A stretch of 62,000 bases of DNA from NCBI GenBank assembly GCA_002633005.1, contig NMRA01000143.1, positions 5,402 through 67,401 on the forward strand, read 5' to 3'. The notes under the pieces were generated by a model, which worked only from the letters and a program-made list of their open reading frames with translations, ran no database searches and was not told the DNA's origin. The position numbers and the translations under genes were made by a program. This stretch comes from Phoronis australis (lineage: Eukaryota; Phoronida; Phoronidae). Positions 46,065 to 58,273 of the stretch are shown one piece after another. Positions within the stretch are counted from its first letter, which is position 1. Each line of letters starts with the position of its first letter.

Positions 46065-46919
46065 GACTATTCTAAAACCCCTTTGACCCCACACCACACG
46101 ACCCCCTCAATCCACAACCTCCACGATCCACGACCCACAACCCGTTCGACCCACGACCTGTAGTAATAGATGCATCTTTGCACTTTTTATACATTTCATA
46201 ATCAACTACGTCACAGAATGACTTTCCCATAACACTTACCTACACGCGAATCTGCACTGGCTCAAATCTGATGGTTAAATACGGATTGTGGCGTAAGAAC
46301 ATGTTCTGAAATAGCGAAATGTGAGCATGATATCGTTGTCACGGAAATAGTTCCACGGGAGGCTACCAATTGCCATGTTCTACTTAACTTAGGGAGAGAG
46401 TACATTAACGTCCTCGTTCAAATACTTTTGCATATCACAAATCTCGATATGATAACCACTGGTACATACACGTACGTTGTATAACCTATATATGTTTTTA
46501 TTGTTTGCTTTCTGTTGTATACTCGTTTACAATATACTCCATGTAATGTTGAGGTACTTTTTAGTTAATAATTTGTTTGTATTAACCGAAGAAATTACGT
46601 ATTCGTCGGTTCCTCGTACTCTCCCAAAAAGCTAGAATTTGTCATTTACTGAAGAGCAGACGAAACGATTGCGCTCTGCTGTTAACGACACGTAATGTTG
46701 GAAGGTCTTAGACTTGATTTGGTCGCGTTTTTTTTACTCTCTCAATTGCAAATAAGGCTAAAGCCAGCCGAGCACACGGCCTGACTCGTTGGTCCTGCAA
46801 GTCAGCGCTTGTTCTATGCTCAGATGGACTCGAACTTGTGTAGACTGGCTCGAGGGATTGTGGCCCGTGGGTCGAGGGGGTCGTGGGGTGTGGGGGTTGA
46901 GGGGATTTTAAAGCAGCCC
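46065..46919. mobile_element. Mutator-like non-autonomous element, 855 bp, 10-bp TSD
   Basis: Flanked by identical CATTGCTTGG (46055-46064 and 46920-46929). The paralogous site in unit A has CATTGCTTGG once (27107-27116), so the insertion is directly demonstrated. Ends are long imperfect inverted repeats (at least 70 bases): left TTCTAAAACCCCTTTGACCC then CACGACCCCCTC, right its reverse complement with changes. The interior is AT-rich and has no frame. Long TIRs with a 9-10 bp duplication point to the Mutator superfamily; this is inferred from structure because no transposase is present. Confidence 0.85.
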
Positions 46920-46929
46920 CATTGCTTGG

Positions 46930-49900
46930 AATGAAAAATAATTACTTGATATAGTGACTGGGACTTAAAGCGGTATCAAAAGTGTATTAGTATGAAATAG
47001 TACCGAACAGGATCCTGTTAAAGCAGATTAAAAATCTCGTGTTAAACCTATAATAACATGATAAAAAGTCTTCATAGTGTCTCGGTGTTATTGTAGAAAT
47101 CTTCTCTCTGATAATCATTCTATGGTGTTAGAATGTTCGAGACAATTCTTAGCATGTTGAGGTACACGCCATGGTGCACGTGCCTGTTTGCGTACTGTCG
47201 TCGAAATGTGGCCATAAGCCACAAGTGGTAAATTGCGAGGCGAAGTACTCACGATAAGTCATCCAACTTCTTAGGGGTCTTTGACTATTCTGTTCAAATT
47301 TGGTTCCAGCATGTGGTTTTGGATCAAGTAATCTCGAGACGGTATTTGCGTTGTTACTTGTTTGAAATATAATGGATACTTACTCAGATGGAGCCGTACG
47401 GATGCTGACGACTGTTAGAGGGCTACCAGCTGCGCAAAGACGGCCAGTGTCGATATTACTCAGCCATGCGTGGCATCGGTGTAGCCGACGTCCGTGGCCA
47501 AGTTTTAATGTAAAGTCACCACTTCGGACACGTCAAATAGCACACCCAGAGAGTTTCTCTACGACAGAGAGCCAAATCTCCACTGTCCGGAATGTCTATC
47601 AAATGCCTTTCATACGGACTTTCCTGGTTTTCGTGAAGGCATAGGAGATCAAGAAAGGATTACCGCTACCGTGTAAAAATAGCCAGGACGGATAGTTGCG
47701 ACAGAATTTTGACTGACCTCTCACAGACTGATTAAACCATAAATTTAAGACCAATTCTCTACGCATAGCGTATTATGGACTTATTAAATGTACTACTTTC
47801 TTCGTAGTTGTATTTGCTCTTTAAGCGAAATTCGATCGCTTTCTTATCGTTAATTTGATTTGAATTTGGTTCCCATAAATCAGTTGGAATGCTCCTAACT
47901 GCTATGCTGCCTTGGCGACAGAAAATGACCCGCCGTGACAAATAGCCATGTTCTGGTGTCAAAAATTACTTTGTTCACAGACGTATTTGCTGCTCCAAAG
48001 CAACTTCTTCGTGTTATTCAATTAACTGATTTGATAGTAGTGGTAATAAAACGCCTGGAATTCACGCGACGCCGGTCATACTGTTTCGGCCTCTGAAACT
48101 AACTTTCTATGTCATGCAAAGTTCATGACCTGAAGTGCTATAATGAACTATACAATCTTTTCATGGCTAAAAACATTTCAAATCCCAGTAAGGGACAACA
48201 CTCTATTATGGTAAACGGTCCCTAATCAAAAGTTGATTTTCTGACAGAAGTCGCGGACTTATTGTCTCATTTAGAGGCCCTCGTGTGAAATAATATTGAC
48301 CAGACAGCTCCTCACAAAATCATAAACAGCAAGAGACTAAACTGGAAATTGATTTTTCACAGAACACGAAAGACGCGGAACCATGGTCGCTAAGGGCCAA
48401 CCTGCACGTGCACGTGCAGTGTGTGTTACTTCTAGTGAGGGCAACGTCAAACAACCAAATTTTGAAAGTGGCGAAATCAGGAAAAATAGATATAGTAAAT
48501 CACGAGAGGTTTTAGTGTCTGGGGTCATCTAGACAGGAAATAAGTTAACTTATCTTGTGATGGCATCAAAACAGGGTTTACTTTCACTGCAGGGTCAAGA
48601 GTGAAATTGTTAAGTGGAACATGAAGAGGAAGGACTGTGCAGCTCAAATAAAACGTTTTAACGTCATAGCAACCTGGCCTGTCACTAAACCGATGTCAAA
48701 AACTTACAAAACTGCACGCGCATAGGCCCATACCTACACATTATCGATAAATTTCACATGCAAAAGCGAACGGCAACTTGAAGACACTTCCCAAAATCCG
48801 CCACAACCAAAAAATCCCTAAAATGGGAAAACAATCGAAGTTGCAACGTAATGTGAAACTAAAAGTGTCCATAACGATTTGACTGACAAATATTTCCCGA
48901 AAGAAAAACTGAAAAGGAATAATTCGTCACACAAGGTCACTAAGTTAAAGTGCATGACAGCTGAAATTCGTGTTTGGGTCCTAATGGTTGCACGATTCTC
49001 GGCATGGGGTCAACCAATCAAGGTCCGGGTCTAATCTTTGTACTCGGAATGGAAATTATTTTTAGCACTATACGGTTTCCTTTTGTGCGAACTCAAGATA
49101 AGTGCATGTTTTTCAGTACTCGAGTATGCTATGATTTTTGCTGTGTCTCGAGATTTAGTCGAAACAATTGACTTGGAATTTCGAGTTCTAACATAAAACT
49201 TTAGGGTACAGAATAACAAGACAATTATGTCGAGTTCCCAAAATATAATTTCGAATATAAGGATTAGTCCCAGGGCCTTGATATCTCAGCTATTCGACCA
49301 GGCGGTACCGGCGCGGAGGACAATCAAGTATACCCGTTGTTACAACATCACACTTCAATGTGGAGAACAATCTCACGACCGTGGTCTCACGCGCATGCGC
49401 CAAGCACACACTTGTGAACTGCAACAAAGAAGTGTAGTACACTCTTTGCTGCAGCGAAGTCTTGAATCCATAAATTTGTACAAGCTGACGTAGGCCTACC
49501 TATATAAAATCAATCATGTGGACTCAGACACATACGTGATGAAAGTTATGCAGGACCTTTCAAAAATGAACAAATTTGACAAACTTCGAAACATCATATC
49601 TCCAAAATAGATGATCAGATTCATATGAAAATTTTAGATTCTATGCTTTAGGTTTCATAGGGCCCAAATTTGGCTGATTTCTGTATATCAATATCTCAGA
49701 AAAAGCGGATTGGATTCTTATGAAACTTTCAGATGCTACGCTTTATGCACTGTTGTCAAAACGCTGTTGGGAAGTTTTCGAAATGTTCCATTTTTGCATG
49801 AAGGGCTGTCAAAATAGGATTTTCACAATTTTCTTGAAAAAAAGTTTAAAGCTACCTGAAACGAAAATGAAATGATATTTTACAAAACTGTAACAGTGTT

Positions 49901-52028
49901 TTTGATATCTCACATTGAACATTTATATCAAATAAATTTTGGTCATTTTTTTGATATCGTTTTTCCTATCAATGTAAATTTTTTCTAAATTTTACTTAAT
50001 AGACTTGGTCGCTTGACGCAAATAATAACAGGTTGATAAAAAGTAAAAATTCAAATTTTGCAGGTTTTCTTCTTTCAGAAAATATATACTTTCACCGAGA
50101 TAAAATACATTATTTCGTTTGTACGGGGAAAATCTGCAGCAGGTTTTGAATTTCTCTTTTTTCCGCCCTCCTACAGAGGATAAACTTTTACTTGAACCTT
50201 CAGAAAATGTATATTGCTTTTTCACCCAATTCCTTTAGCTCTGTGTAGTGAAAACACAAGCCTTTTTCAGCCTCGTCGGATCATACGGCCACAGTTCTCA
50301 GGTACACAAATGGCGTGAGCTGACACGTCATCATCATCTCTTACCATGGTAACATTAGATTATTTGTTGGTACACAAGAGCCATGAGACTTAAACACAAC
50401 TTGTGAATGCAGTGAAGTCAGAAGGCACAAGGTTACTAACAAAATTCTAAGAGAATCCTGCTGTATCACGTGAGTCGAATATATTTTGAGCTCATTCTTA
50501 AACAATCATTGGCACTTCCAACCATATACACAGGAAAGAACTCACCTGTCGTTCCATAGCCTCATGTTCTATAGTACTAAACAGACTATGATTACGTATA
50601 TGTACAACACGACTATATTGTTTACAAAGCATTTAAAATTCCCAAAATCAAAACCTATCAGTGCATTTAAAGCAGGTGTACATATAAAGCAAAAATTAAC
50701 TGTACATCTCTAAACAGTTCAGAAACACAGCAGTTCTACTAGCTTCAAAGCTTCTCTACCACGATCCGTTCTTACAGTAATTGGTTTCTTCACTGCAATT
50801 TATAAAGCATCAGTCAATTCTCATTATACATACAGCGGTGTAGAGAACCCAAAACGTGGTGAGAAATACAATACGGTGAGTGAAATGCGACGGTGATTTT
50901 TACAGTATGTTTAGGAACTACAGGCGGCCTGTTTCATGGAAACTGACTTTAAGAAAGAGAATTTTGGTCTTACGCTTCACATATTTTTGAAAAAATTTTG
51001 AACGTCATTTTAGCAAACGAATTAAGTATCTGAAAATCTGTCCATCAATTTAACTTACTGAGAAATTCTATGTAAGTTATTGCCAGGCAGTGACGTGCTT
51101 ATAATTGGGAGCGTAGCATTGCGTCCCGGGTTCTATGTGGCCGGATACTATCTGTCCAGTTTGATGATTTCGGGTTCTATATGTCCCGGTCTCTTGCGTT
51201 ATAGTCCAGGCGCTAAGCGGACGAATGTGCAAGTTTTAGCTACAATCGCCGTTTTAGCTACACATCATAATTTTGAAGTGCTTTTTTATCCTGATCTATG
51301 ACAAAAATTTATCTCATTCACCCTGATTTGCATACATTTAGTTAGGTCAAAATTTGGCATAATAGGATAAATTACATGCATATCTCTGGAACCACTTGGG
51401 ATCTTTGGGTCGATCCTTACGTTCACAACTACGCCCAATTAATTTTTGACACTTACAATGTCATTAAGGGTCAGGATCACGTGACAATTTCACAGAACCC
51501 GGGACACACAGAACCCCGTCCGATGCACAGAAAACTGGACACGTAGAACTCGGGACATATAAAACCCCGATATGCATAAAACGGGACACATGGAACCCGG
51601 GACACATGGAACCCGGGACACATGGAACCCAAGACACATCGGAATGACCCATTTATAATTATATGGCTAAACCTTTAATTGGCAATTGTGAAGTGGAGTT
51701 GTAAGACTAAGTCTTTCATAAAACAGACCCCTGTTGCACATATATATATATAAGGTGGATAAAATAATTCGATAATAAAATATAACGATCATGGGAAATT
51801 GAAAACATCAACGACAACGACAGTAACATTGAAATCGTTAAAATTAATTTTGATACTGGCGAGAAATTCTCATTTCTTCCGTTGCAACAATGATGCATGT
51901 TTTTGCACCTTGTTCAACGATTCGGTCAAACATCAAGCACTTAACTGCAATATGAACGGAGAATGTATCTCGGAAACTTTTCAACCTCAAAGTGCGTTAC
52001 ATCCGTTGATCAATAGTGTAATAGCAGT
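46930..52028. other. Right part of unit B, then intergenic
   Basis: To about 49905 this follows unit A (27.12-33.0 kb) with deletions. 49.56-49.75 kb holds an internal ~100-base duplication. Beyond it no gene was found. 51.12-51.64 kb has opposed 16-base repeats (separate entry). Several short frames have no resemblance to known proteins. Confidence 0.45.
51497..51640. repeat. 16-bp tandem repeat (GGGACACATGGAACCC)
   Basis: Three to four clean copies at 51583-51635 and degenerate copies back to about 51497. Inverted related copies (CCCGGGTTCTATGTG) occur at 51124-51190. Confidence 0.85.
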
Positions 52029-53990
52029 TTACATGAAAGCGATATTGAAAACCTTCATGATGTTGTTTTGTTCCCCTCCAACATCGCGGCAAGTGACAAG
52101 AAGGCGGTCGTGGGTGTCAAATGTGATGGCATAGGGTGCGTGTATGTCCTGCTTTGACAATACAACGCGATGAAATTTCCCATCAGGAGTGAGTGAGAAT
52201 ATTTCATCATTTTCAAAGCTTGCAACATAAATAAAATCATGTTTGTCCACACACACACCTTTAATATCACCTACAGTGGTAGAGTATTTTGTAACTAAGT
52301 CATCATGTTTATCTATGATAAATACTGCATTTTGTTTCATGTCTGTTACAATGATATCGTCCCTGCTATTTACTGCTGCACGCAGGGGACATTCAAACAG
52401 CCTTTTCCCCTCCTTGTCTTTTTCTAACTCCCACTCCAACACCCCATCAGGTTTGTACAGTCGCACACTTGCAGACAAGAAATTAAAATTTTCAAAGGTC
52501 ACTACTATCTGGTTCTTGGAGGTCAGTGCCAGACCTAGAGCACGTCGACGGTTTTCCAATAGAGCAATGTGTTTGTCTGTAGAGAACGTCTTAACACCCG
52601 CTCCACAACTGACCATCACACCGCCATCTGGCAAATGAACAATATCATTTGCCCTTAAAGATTTTTGATAACCACCAAATGAACGAAAGCCAAACGACCT
52701 AACACGACGTGGAGCTTCATCATCATCTTCAAATGTATACATTACACTCACAAGTGCAGTTCCACATTCTTCTTGAATGCTGTATTTCTTCACCGTATTA
52801 TTGTGATTATCCACCGCCAGTATGTCACCACTGGGGTGAACACTCAGCCCTGTAATATCACCCACATTTTCTTTACCTGGCATATAGGTTTGCCTATACA
52901 GCACGCACTGAGCCACACCATCCAGCATGGCGCTGACCTTCCTGACGTCATCAGCTGCGCACTGGGGGTACGTGGGAACATATCGTAGAACAAAGGGCTC
53001 TGGAGCACTTGGACTTTCATTGTCTATTTCACTTTCCTGAAATTCTTTCATCAACATTTGTTCTAACTGCAACGCCTCTGTCGGCGTACTGTAAGAAATG
53101 GTTTTTGATAGTTTTTGCCTTAGATTTGCGAGACAGGTTGATTCTGTTTGGATTGTCATTTTGAGCTCATTTCGTTTTGCCTGATTCCTGGCGTGTATTT
53201 TGCGCAGATCTTGGGTGTTACTTTCGATTAATTTTTCCATCAACGTTCGAAAATAGTTTTTAATTGCCTGTTCTTCCTCTGACAAAGTGTTGCTTGAAAT
53301 ATCGTCGTTCTTCTCGATCTTTTCTCTAATCTCTTTCAATGTCTTCAACTTATTATCGACCTTGTCTAATATTTGACTGAGGTTGCTCTTTGCCGTCTCG
53401 TGTGCCACGCTAATCTGACAGCGGCTTTCGTCACTGTGACGACAACAGGCCAAGTTCACACAGTCTGTACACAACAACAGTTTGCATTCCTTGCTGTAGT
53501 ATTTGTATCTCTCGTTGTGTTGCGCGCACTTGGAACTCTGGAGTGCTCTGATTGCTTCATCATGTTTGCCTTCACGGAACTCGACAAGGCTGACTATGTT
53601 ATGTGACGCTGTGTGTAAGCGATGGTTCTCTTCACACGTTGCACACAACCGCTTTCCCTCGCACGTAATACAGATGAAAGTGGGGGCCACGTTGTGGCAG
53701 TATGAACAAGGATGATCCGCTTTATGCTGTTCTAAAAGATCCACCAGATTCTTGATCATGACATTACATGCAATCCCAACAATGCCATCCGGCGGAATTT
53801 CCATTTCGTGTCTGCAGTACGGGCATGGGTATTTGCCGTGTTCGAGCCGTTCTTCGCTATCATTCTGGAGACATTTCAAGCACAAGCTGTGTCCGCAGGG
53901 CAACGTTCTCGGTTCTCTTAAGGTCTCAGTACAGATGCAGCATTCCAATATCCCATCGTCAACGATAGTGTCTCGAAGGTTTTTCGCCAT
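52029..53990 (-). CDS. TRIM-NHL-type protein, third copy (diverged)
   Basis: A single 653-residue frame with the same plan as the unit A gene: RING (CCICTETLREPRTLPCGHSL, then CLKC and CPYC), two B-boxes (CSYC...CITC...CATC...H; CAQH...CKLLLCTDC...H), coiled coil about 195-335, and an NHL-type propeller with GLSVHPSGDILAVDNHNNTV and GVCVDKHDFIYVASFENDEI. Roughly half to 60 per cent identical by eye to the unit A protein, and about 30 residues longer in the propeller (insert EDDDEAPRRVRSFGFRSFGG). One B-box-2 cysteine differs: YYSKEC where the other copy has YYCNEC, which would remove a zinc ligand. The ATG is preceded on the minus strand by CATTTTTGTAG, again an acceptor-like site. Confidence 0.92.
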   Translation of the reverse strand: MAKNLRDTIVDDGILECCICTETLREPRTLPCGHSLCLKCLQNDSEERLEHGKYPCPYCRHEMEIPPDGIVGIACNVMIKNLVDLLEQHKADHPCSYCHNVAPTFICITCEGKRLCATCEENHRLHTASHNIVSLVEFREGKHDEAIRALQSSKCAQHNERYKYYSKECKLLLCTDCVNLACCRHSDESRCQISVAHETAKSNLSQILDKVDNKLKTLKEIREKIEKNDDISSNTLSEEEQAIKNYFRTLMEKLIESNTQDLRKIHARNQAKRNELKMTIQTESTCLANLRQKLSKTISYSTPTEALQLEQMLMKEFQESEIDNESPSAPEPFVLRYVPTYPQCAADDVRKVSAMLDGVAQCVLYRQTYMPGKENVGDITGLSVHPSGDILAVDNHNNTVKKYSIQEECGTALVSVMYTFEDDDEAPRRVRSFGFRSFGGYQKSLRANDIVHLPDGGVMVSCGAGVKTFSTDKHIALLENRRRALGLALTSKNQIVVTFENFNFLSASVRLYKPDGVLEWELEKDKEGKRLFECPLRAAVNSRDDIIVTDMKQNAVFIIDKHDDLVTKYSTTVGDIKGVCVDKHDFIYVASFENDEIFSLTPDGKFHRVVLSKQDIHAPYAITFDTHDRLLVTCRDVGGEQNNIMKVFNIAFM

Positions 53991-56395
53991 TGTATCACAG
54001 ATCTACAAAAATGTGAACCTGTTATTCATTTCATACATGCAAGACATGTTTTCCAACATCAAAGTTAACAACGCTCTGTTTGGAGGCCCAAAGATGATAT
54101 CACATTCTTTATGACAATTGCACAATTTCAAACGTTTGAACACGAGTCAAAAACGTTTCCACACGTTTGGTACGAACAGCATTTTCACCAGGCAGTTGTG
54201 TAATATGGTCGAGTCCACTGTCGTCTTGTAAGGCGCTGAATGCGGTATGAATATTTGGGTACGATGTATCTTCAATAACTGATCGGTAGAACTTGTACAG
54301 GCCAAAATAAAGTTGCCACAAGAGGGTGGCACAGTAGTGGGATCTGTTCAAAAATCGCCGTCAGCCATACATGCCAATTTTAAGACTGATCCTTAAATTT
54401 TTGGTTGAAAGGGAGACAGACATCAACAACCAGTCTAGAAAACAGTAAAAACAACCACTAGGTGGCGCATAGTGCGTCCAACCCGAAAACGAGAAAGCCG
54501 TCTCCATACTAGATACGTAATTGCCAAATTTCATGAAAGGAAAAAGAAAAAAGATTGCATTCCCAATAGGAAGCGCAGTGGTACACATGCAACAATTTTC
54601 ATTCTCATCCTTAGTGCAGTTTGACTGATATAGTCGGATACTAAAAACACATACCAATTTTCGGATCCTTAGAGTGATTTGGCTGATAGAAAAGCAGACA
54701 TCAACAACTAAACTCTATAAAGGTGAAAACGGTCACTACAAGTGGCGCAGATTAAGTTTTGTCTGTCCAAAAAAGCGAAAATGGTGATGTCTCTTTAATA
54801 ACGGGCCACCTGCGGGAATGCCGCCTAAGGGCGATATAGTGAAATAACAGGACACGTGACCACATAGTTGCAGACGAAAACTCTTGTTGTTATTATGAAA
54901 AATGACAGAGAGCAGTGGAAGCCGCCATTGTAATTGCATAGTTAACGGACATATCTTAACTAAAACTGGCTAATCGCCAACTTGGCCTCTAGCTTTCAAA
55001 TCTTGGGAGACCGGAATTTTTAGTGAAAGATAGTTGCGATACTAACATGAAGAACGGAGTCGCCCCTTTAAAAAATGTTTTATTTTCGTATACAAACGAA
55101 TTAAAAAAAGATCATTAAATTTATGAAAAACTAATCTTGCCTTGCCAATACATAAGACATGCACAGCATATTCTGCGTTCGACTTCAATCATGGTCTCCC
55201 GACACGGTCCCAGTCAAGAGACAACCACCATGTTCAGAGGATTCAACCCCCCTTCGGGACAGGATCAAAAAAAAAAAATAAAAATCGCCGCCACGAAAGC
55301 GAAATTTGTTACTAAAGACCAAAAATCCCTCCCGACCTCCTCTCTGCTCGGCGTTGCGCGCCTCGGATTCGCACGAATCCTAACCCTCCCGCTTACTGAA
55401 AACGTACATGTAGATCTGCCACTGTAAGTGTTCAGATATGTGCTCAAACATCGAGCATGCTGCGCATAGGCCTGTTTAACTCAACATACAATCGCCTCGG
55501 TCCCAGGTATAAACTGGTGGTCAGGTCACACTTTCAGTCAAATATTCCATTTTCTTGCGATAAAACTCAACCAAATACAAGTAAAATAATAAACCATTGT
55601 CTGCTTTTTTCTAATGATACCAAATTCATCTTCTACATACAATCGTATTTGTAAAACATTACTCAGAAAACGTCAAATGAGATTAACAAGACCTCACTCT
55701 GAACTCATCGACAACTCAACTTGTGTCGACTCCTCTCTTGTTGGCCATCATACCTAGGTCCGGCAAATAACGGTTGTACTTCATTTTAGGGGCGACCATC
55801 AGTCTATATACGTCCTCAAATTCAAGTGCTGACACCATATAAACTCATAAAAAAAAAAACAATTTCACGGGAATTGTTTTAAATACAATAACGATATCGT
55901 TATTGTATAGACTGTAACAGGAAAACCTTCACAATGTCTTCTCTGCTGTCTGATCTTTCTTGAACTTCTTGATGTGTCATGCAGGTTTAAAGTTATTTTT
56001 ACTGGAGAATTAGTGCACTTTATGCAGTGCCCCCTGTCGGTAAGCCGAAGACTCCAGTGTTCACCATCCAAGAGTTTTGAAACGAGCGAGCGCGCTTGTT
56101 TTTTCTGATTGCACGTTATGTGTTCTGGGTGTTTGCAGTGTCTGCCCTTCCAGGGATCTGAAGCACAGGCTACAAAACGCCGCATAATGAATGGAACAAT
56201 ATGTTAATTTCGTCTCTCAATGTCCGTACAGCGTGCAGACGTTGGCCTAGGTAGATATCCATTACAAATGTATTGTTGTGAGAGGTCACCAAGCTTTTGA
56301 AGATAGTCAGACAGTTGAAAATCTCGCTTTGCGATTTTTTTCGAATATTCTCTCTACACAGTGACTGACTGCGACTCGTGTTGCTTAATAACAAT
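53991..56395. other. Intergenic with dispersed repeats
   Basis: 54361-54540 and 54650-54795 are diverged direct copies (CATACCAATTTT..., GACATCAACAAC, CACTA-GTGGCGCA). 55230-55422 is an inverted copy of the hAT-like repeat at 24.5-24.7 kb, ending GTAGATCTGCCACTG. 55883-55908 is a perfect palindrome. The minus-strand frame 55865-56185 is rich in C and H but unrecognised. Confidence 0.5.
55883..55908. repeat. 26-bp perfect palindrome
   Basis: ATACAATAACGAT followed by its exact reverse complement, no spacer. Confidence 0.95.
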
Positions 56396-56870
56396 AAATA
56401 CAGACGCCGATTTTCTTTCCAATTGACCTATCGCAAGCTCCGCCCCTTGCGAAAAGTCACGTGACGCCCGACAAACAAAGACGTCAGAGGCAAATACATT
56501 GTTGCTAGACGTTATTCCTGGTGGAATCGACGAGCATTTTTTGAACTTTCCGAAAACGCTTCCACAAAGACAACAGGAGATGTTTTTCAGATGAGAATCG
56601 TACGTTCATGATTTGGGAATTTGTAAAAGCAACGACGAAAAATAAGTGTTCGAGGAAAAGTATTTCGGAGCCAGCGAAAACCCGAAGAATCCCATACGGG
56701 ATTCACCTTCGATCACCTGAAAAACTGACTAGGCCACTGATACGATATGTTCATGTAAAGCTGGATATGTACCTTAAAGTCGAATCATCGGTACATTGCC
56801 ATAGATTTCAGGATATTTCGAACAAAATCAGTGAAGATTCGCACCGATAGTTTTATTCTACCGCCTGCTA
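56340..56870 (+). repeat. Dispersed repeat, copy 1
   Basis: Shares with 61.67-62.0 kb, in the same order: GACCTATCGCAAGCTCCGCC, GCGAAAAGTCACGTGA, CGACA, GTCAGAGGCAAATACA, TTCCTGGTGGAATCGA, and AGGCCACTGATACGATATG with TTCATGTAAAGCTGG. A more diverged partial copy is at 4.62-4.76 kb. The GC box and CACGTGAC E-box recall a promoter-bearing element. The frame 56608-56850 inside it is not conserved in the second copy. Confidence 0.8.
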
Positions 56871-58037
56871 AATTCTGCCAAATGAAAATTAGGTCACTAT
56901 TAGTGATGGGATTCAGTCGGTCTAGTCGATGTCATTTTTAATCTTCAAGCGAAATATTTTGATTTAAAAAATCAGGTTCATAGCTCAGGCACATACTCAT
57001 CTTTCTCTAGGCAAACAGTTAGCTCCGGTAGACCTAGGGCTTTTTCCAAGTCAAAATTATGCATGGAATTGGCCGTAATTCAGTGCACCATACGGATATT
57101 TAAGTTAGGCCAACCTTCTGATGAACTTCACATTTTTTGTAGTTCTTTTACACAAAGGTAGCTTTTATTTAATTTTAAACGTAGCATGATCACAGAGCTG
57201 TGGTATGGTAACAAATATGACAAGACTGTTCCACATGAAGTGGCAAAAAGTGGTCATTTACAAAAATAACTAAAAATGTTTTTAAAGCTTCATAAATCCA
57301 AGTACCATGTTTGATCAACTATAAAGTGAGCTCTCCCTAACTCTGCAGGCATAGTGTATACTAGAAGTTCTCAACAAAAAGTAATTCAACTGTTTATTTT
57401 TTCTTCACAACAGCTCGAACGAGGCTTTGAGTTCAGTAGTGCCCCTTTCCATGTGCCGATCGAATCTGTCACTTTTCATGAGAAGTTCAGTTGAACGCCA
57501 TCCTACGGGTATGTGAAAAACAAAAAATGTACCTATGCTACGAAACAGAACAAATTCCATTATACGGGGGAATAAATGAAAAATAATAAAACTGTCCTTA
57601 AAAACAACAACTTCCAGCGACCCTGGAGCTACCGCTAGTCACGCTGGGACTGGATCCAGCAAATGCTGAGACAAAGGCTCCTAGACGAGTGAAATTCGGG
57701 AGACAAAATCAGATAGGGCAACACTAAAGCCACCAAACTGAAAAGTACATGTCTTGGAACTAGTATATTTGTGTTTAACCTTCAAGTAATCCAGCAGCAT
57801 TGTCAAGTTTAGCTGCTCGTGTGGCCGTCCACACAGTTTCATACATCGTTTACACAATCGACATCACTTTTCGGATTAGCTAGGAGATGCCCAAAAATGA
57901 CGGGATATTCTTCTCGAGTTGTATAACGGCTGTCAGAACGGGGCTATTCGGAGAATTCTCCTCGCGATGTCGCTGCTGTACTAGTGGTGATTAAATTGCG
58001 CATGCGTGGCTGTCTGCATGTAAACAACTGGTAAAAG
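56871..58037. other. Upstream of the 58-kb gene
   Basis: Possible exon at 57414-57510 between TTTCTTCACAACAG and GTATGTG, but no family match, so not called. 57940-57992 carries a module repeated inverted at 61413-61467. Confidence 0.4.
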
Positions 58038-58273
58038 ATGGAATTTTTATCAAAATACGTTGTCGCGCTAAGCCTTGTTACTGCTAATTTCCCTGGTGCA
58101 AGTCTTCGACAGGTGGCCAGAAATTCACAAAAGACCTAAGGTTACTATATTCGTGGACAATTACGGTCAACAGGGTCAACTAACTGACAAAATGTGTGTG
58201 GATGCTGAAGCCCCGTGTGTGCTCTATGTCTATGACTATGCAGTTCCATTCGGAGACTACAAAACATTACTTG
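58038..58273 (+). CDS. First exon of small unrecognised protein (frame conflict)
   Basis: ATG at 58038 has a good context (AAAAGATGG). Its own frame (MEFLSKYVVALSLVTANF...) hits TAA near 58135. The frame one base over, open from 58072, reads LLLLISLVQVFDRWPEIHKR, PKVTIFVDNYGQQGQLTDKM and CVDAEAPCVLYVYDYAVPFG to a GTAAGT donor at 58274, and splices in phase to the next exon. The hydrophobic start of both frames looks like a signal peptide, so a one-base indel near 58070 or an unseen micro-exon is likely. Function unknown. Only two cysteines, possibly one disulphide. Confidence 0.6.

Larger units (their letters stand above)
39346..49905 (+). repeat. Segmental duplication, unit B
   Basis: Second copy of the 17.5-33.0 kb segment, in the same order and direction, with an offset falling from about 21.8 kb at the left to 16.8 kb at the right because of differing insertions. 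It contains the broken TRIM gene, the Mutator-like insertion at 46065-46919, a private ~455-base stretch at about 43406-43862, and contig overlaps around N 45319. Confidence 0.85.

Noticed and set aside
56608-56850. 80-codon frame inside the dispersed repeat
   Set aside because: The second copy at 61.8 kb does not keep the frame.
57414-57510. Exon between strong acceptor- and donor-like sites
   Set aside because: No reading frame gives a recognisable or clearly constrained peptide.
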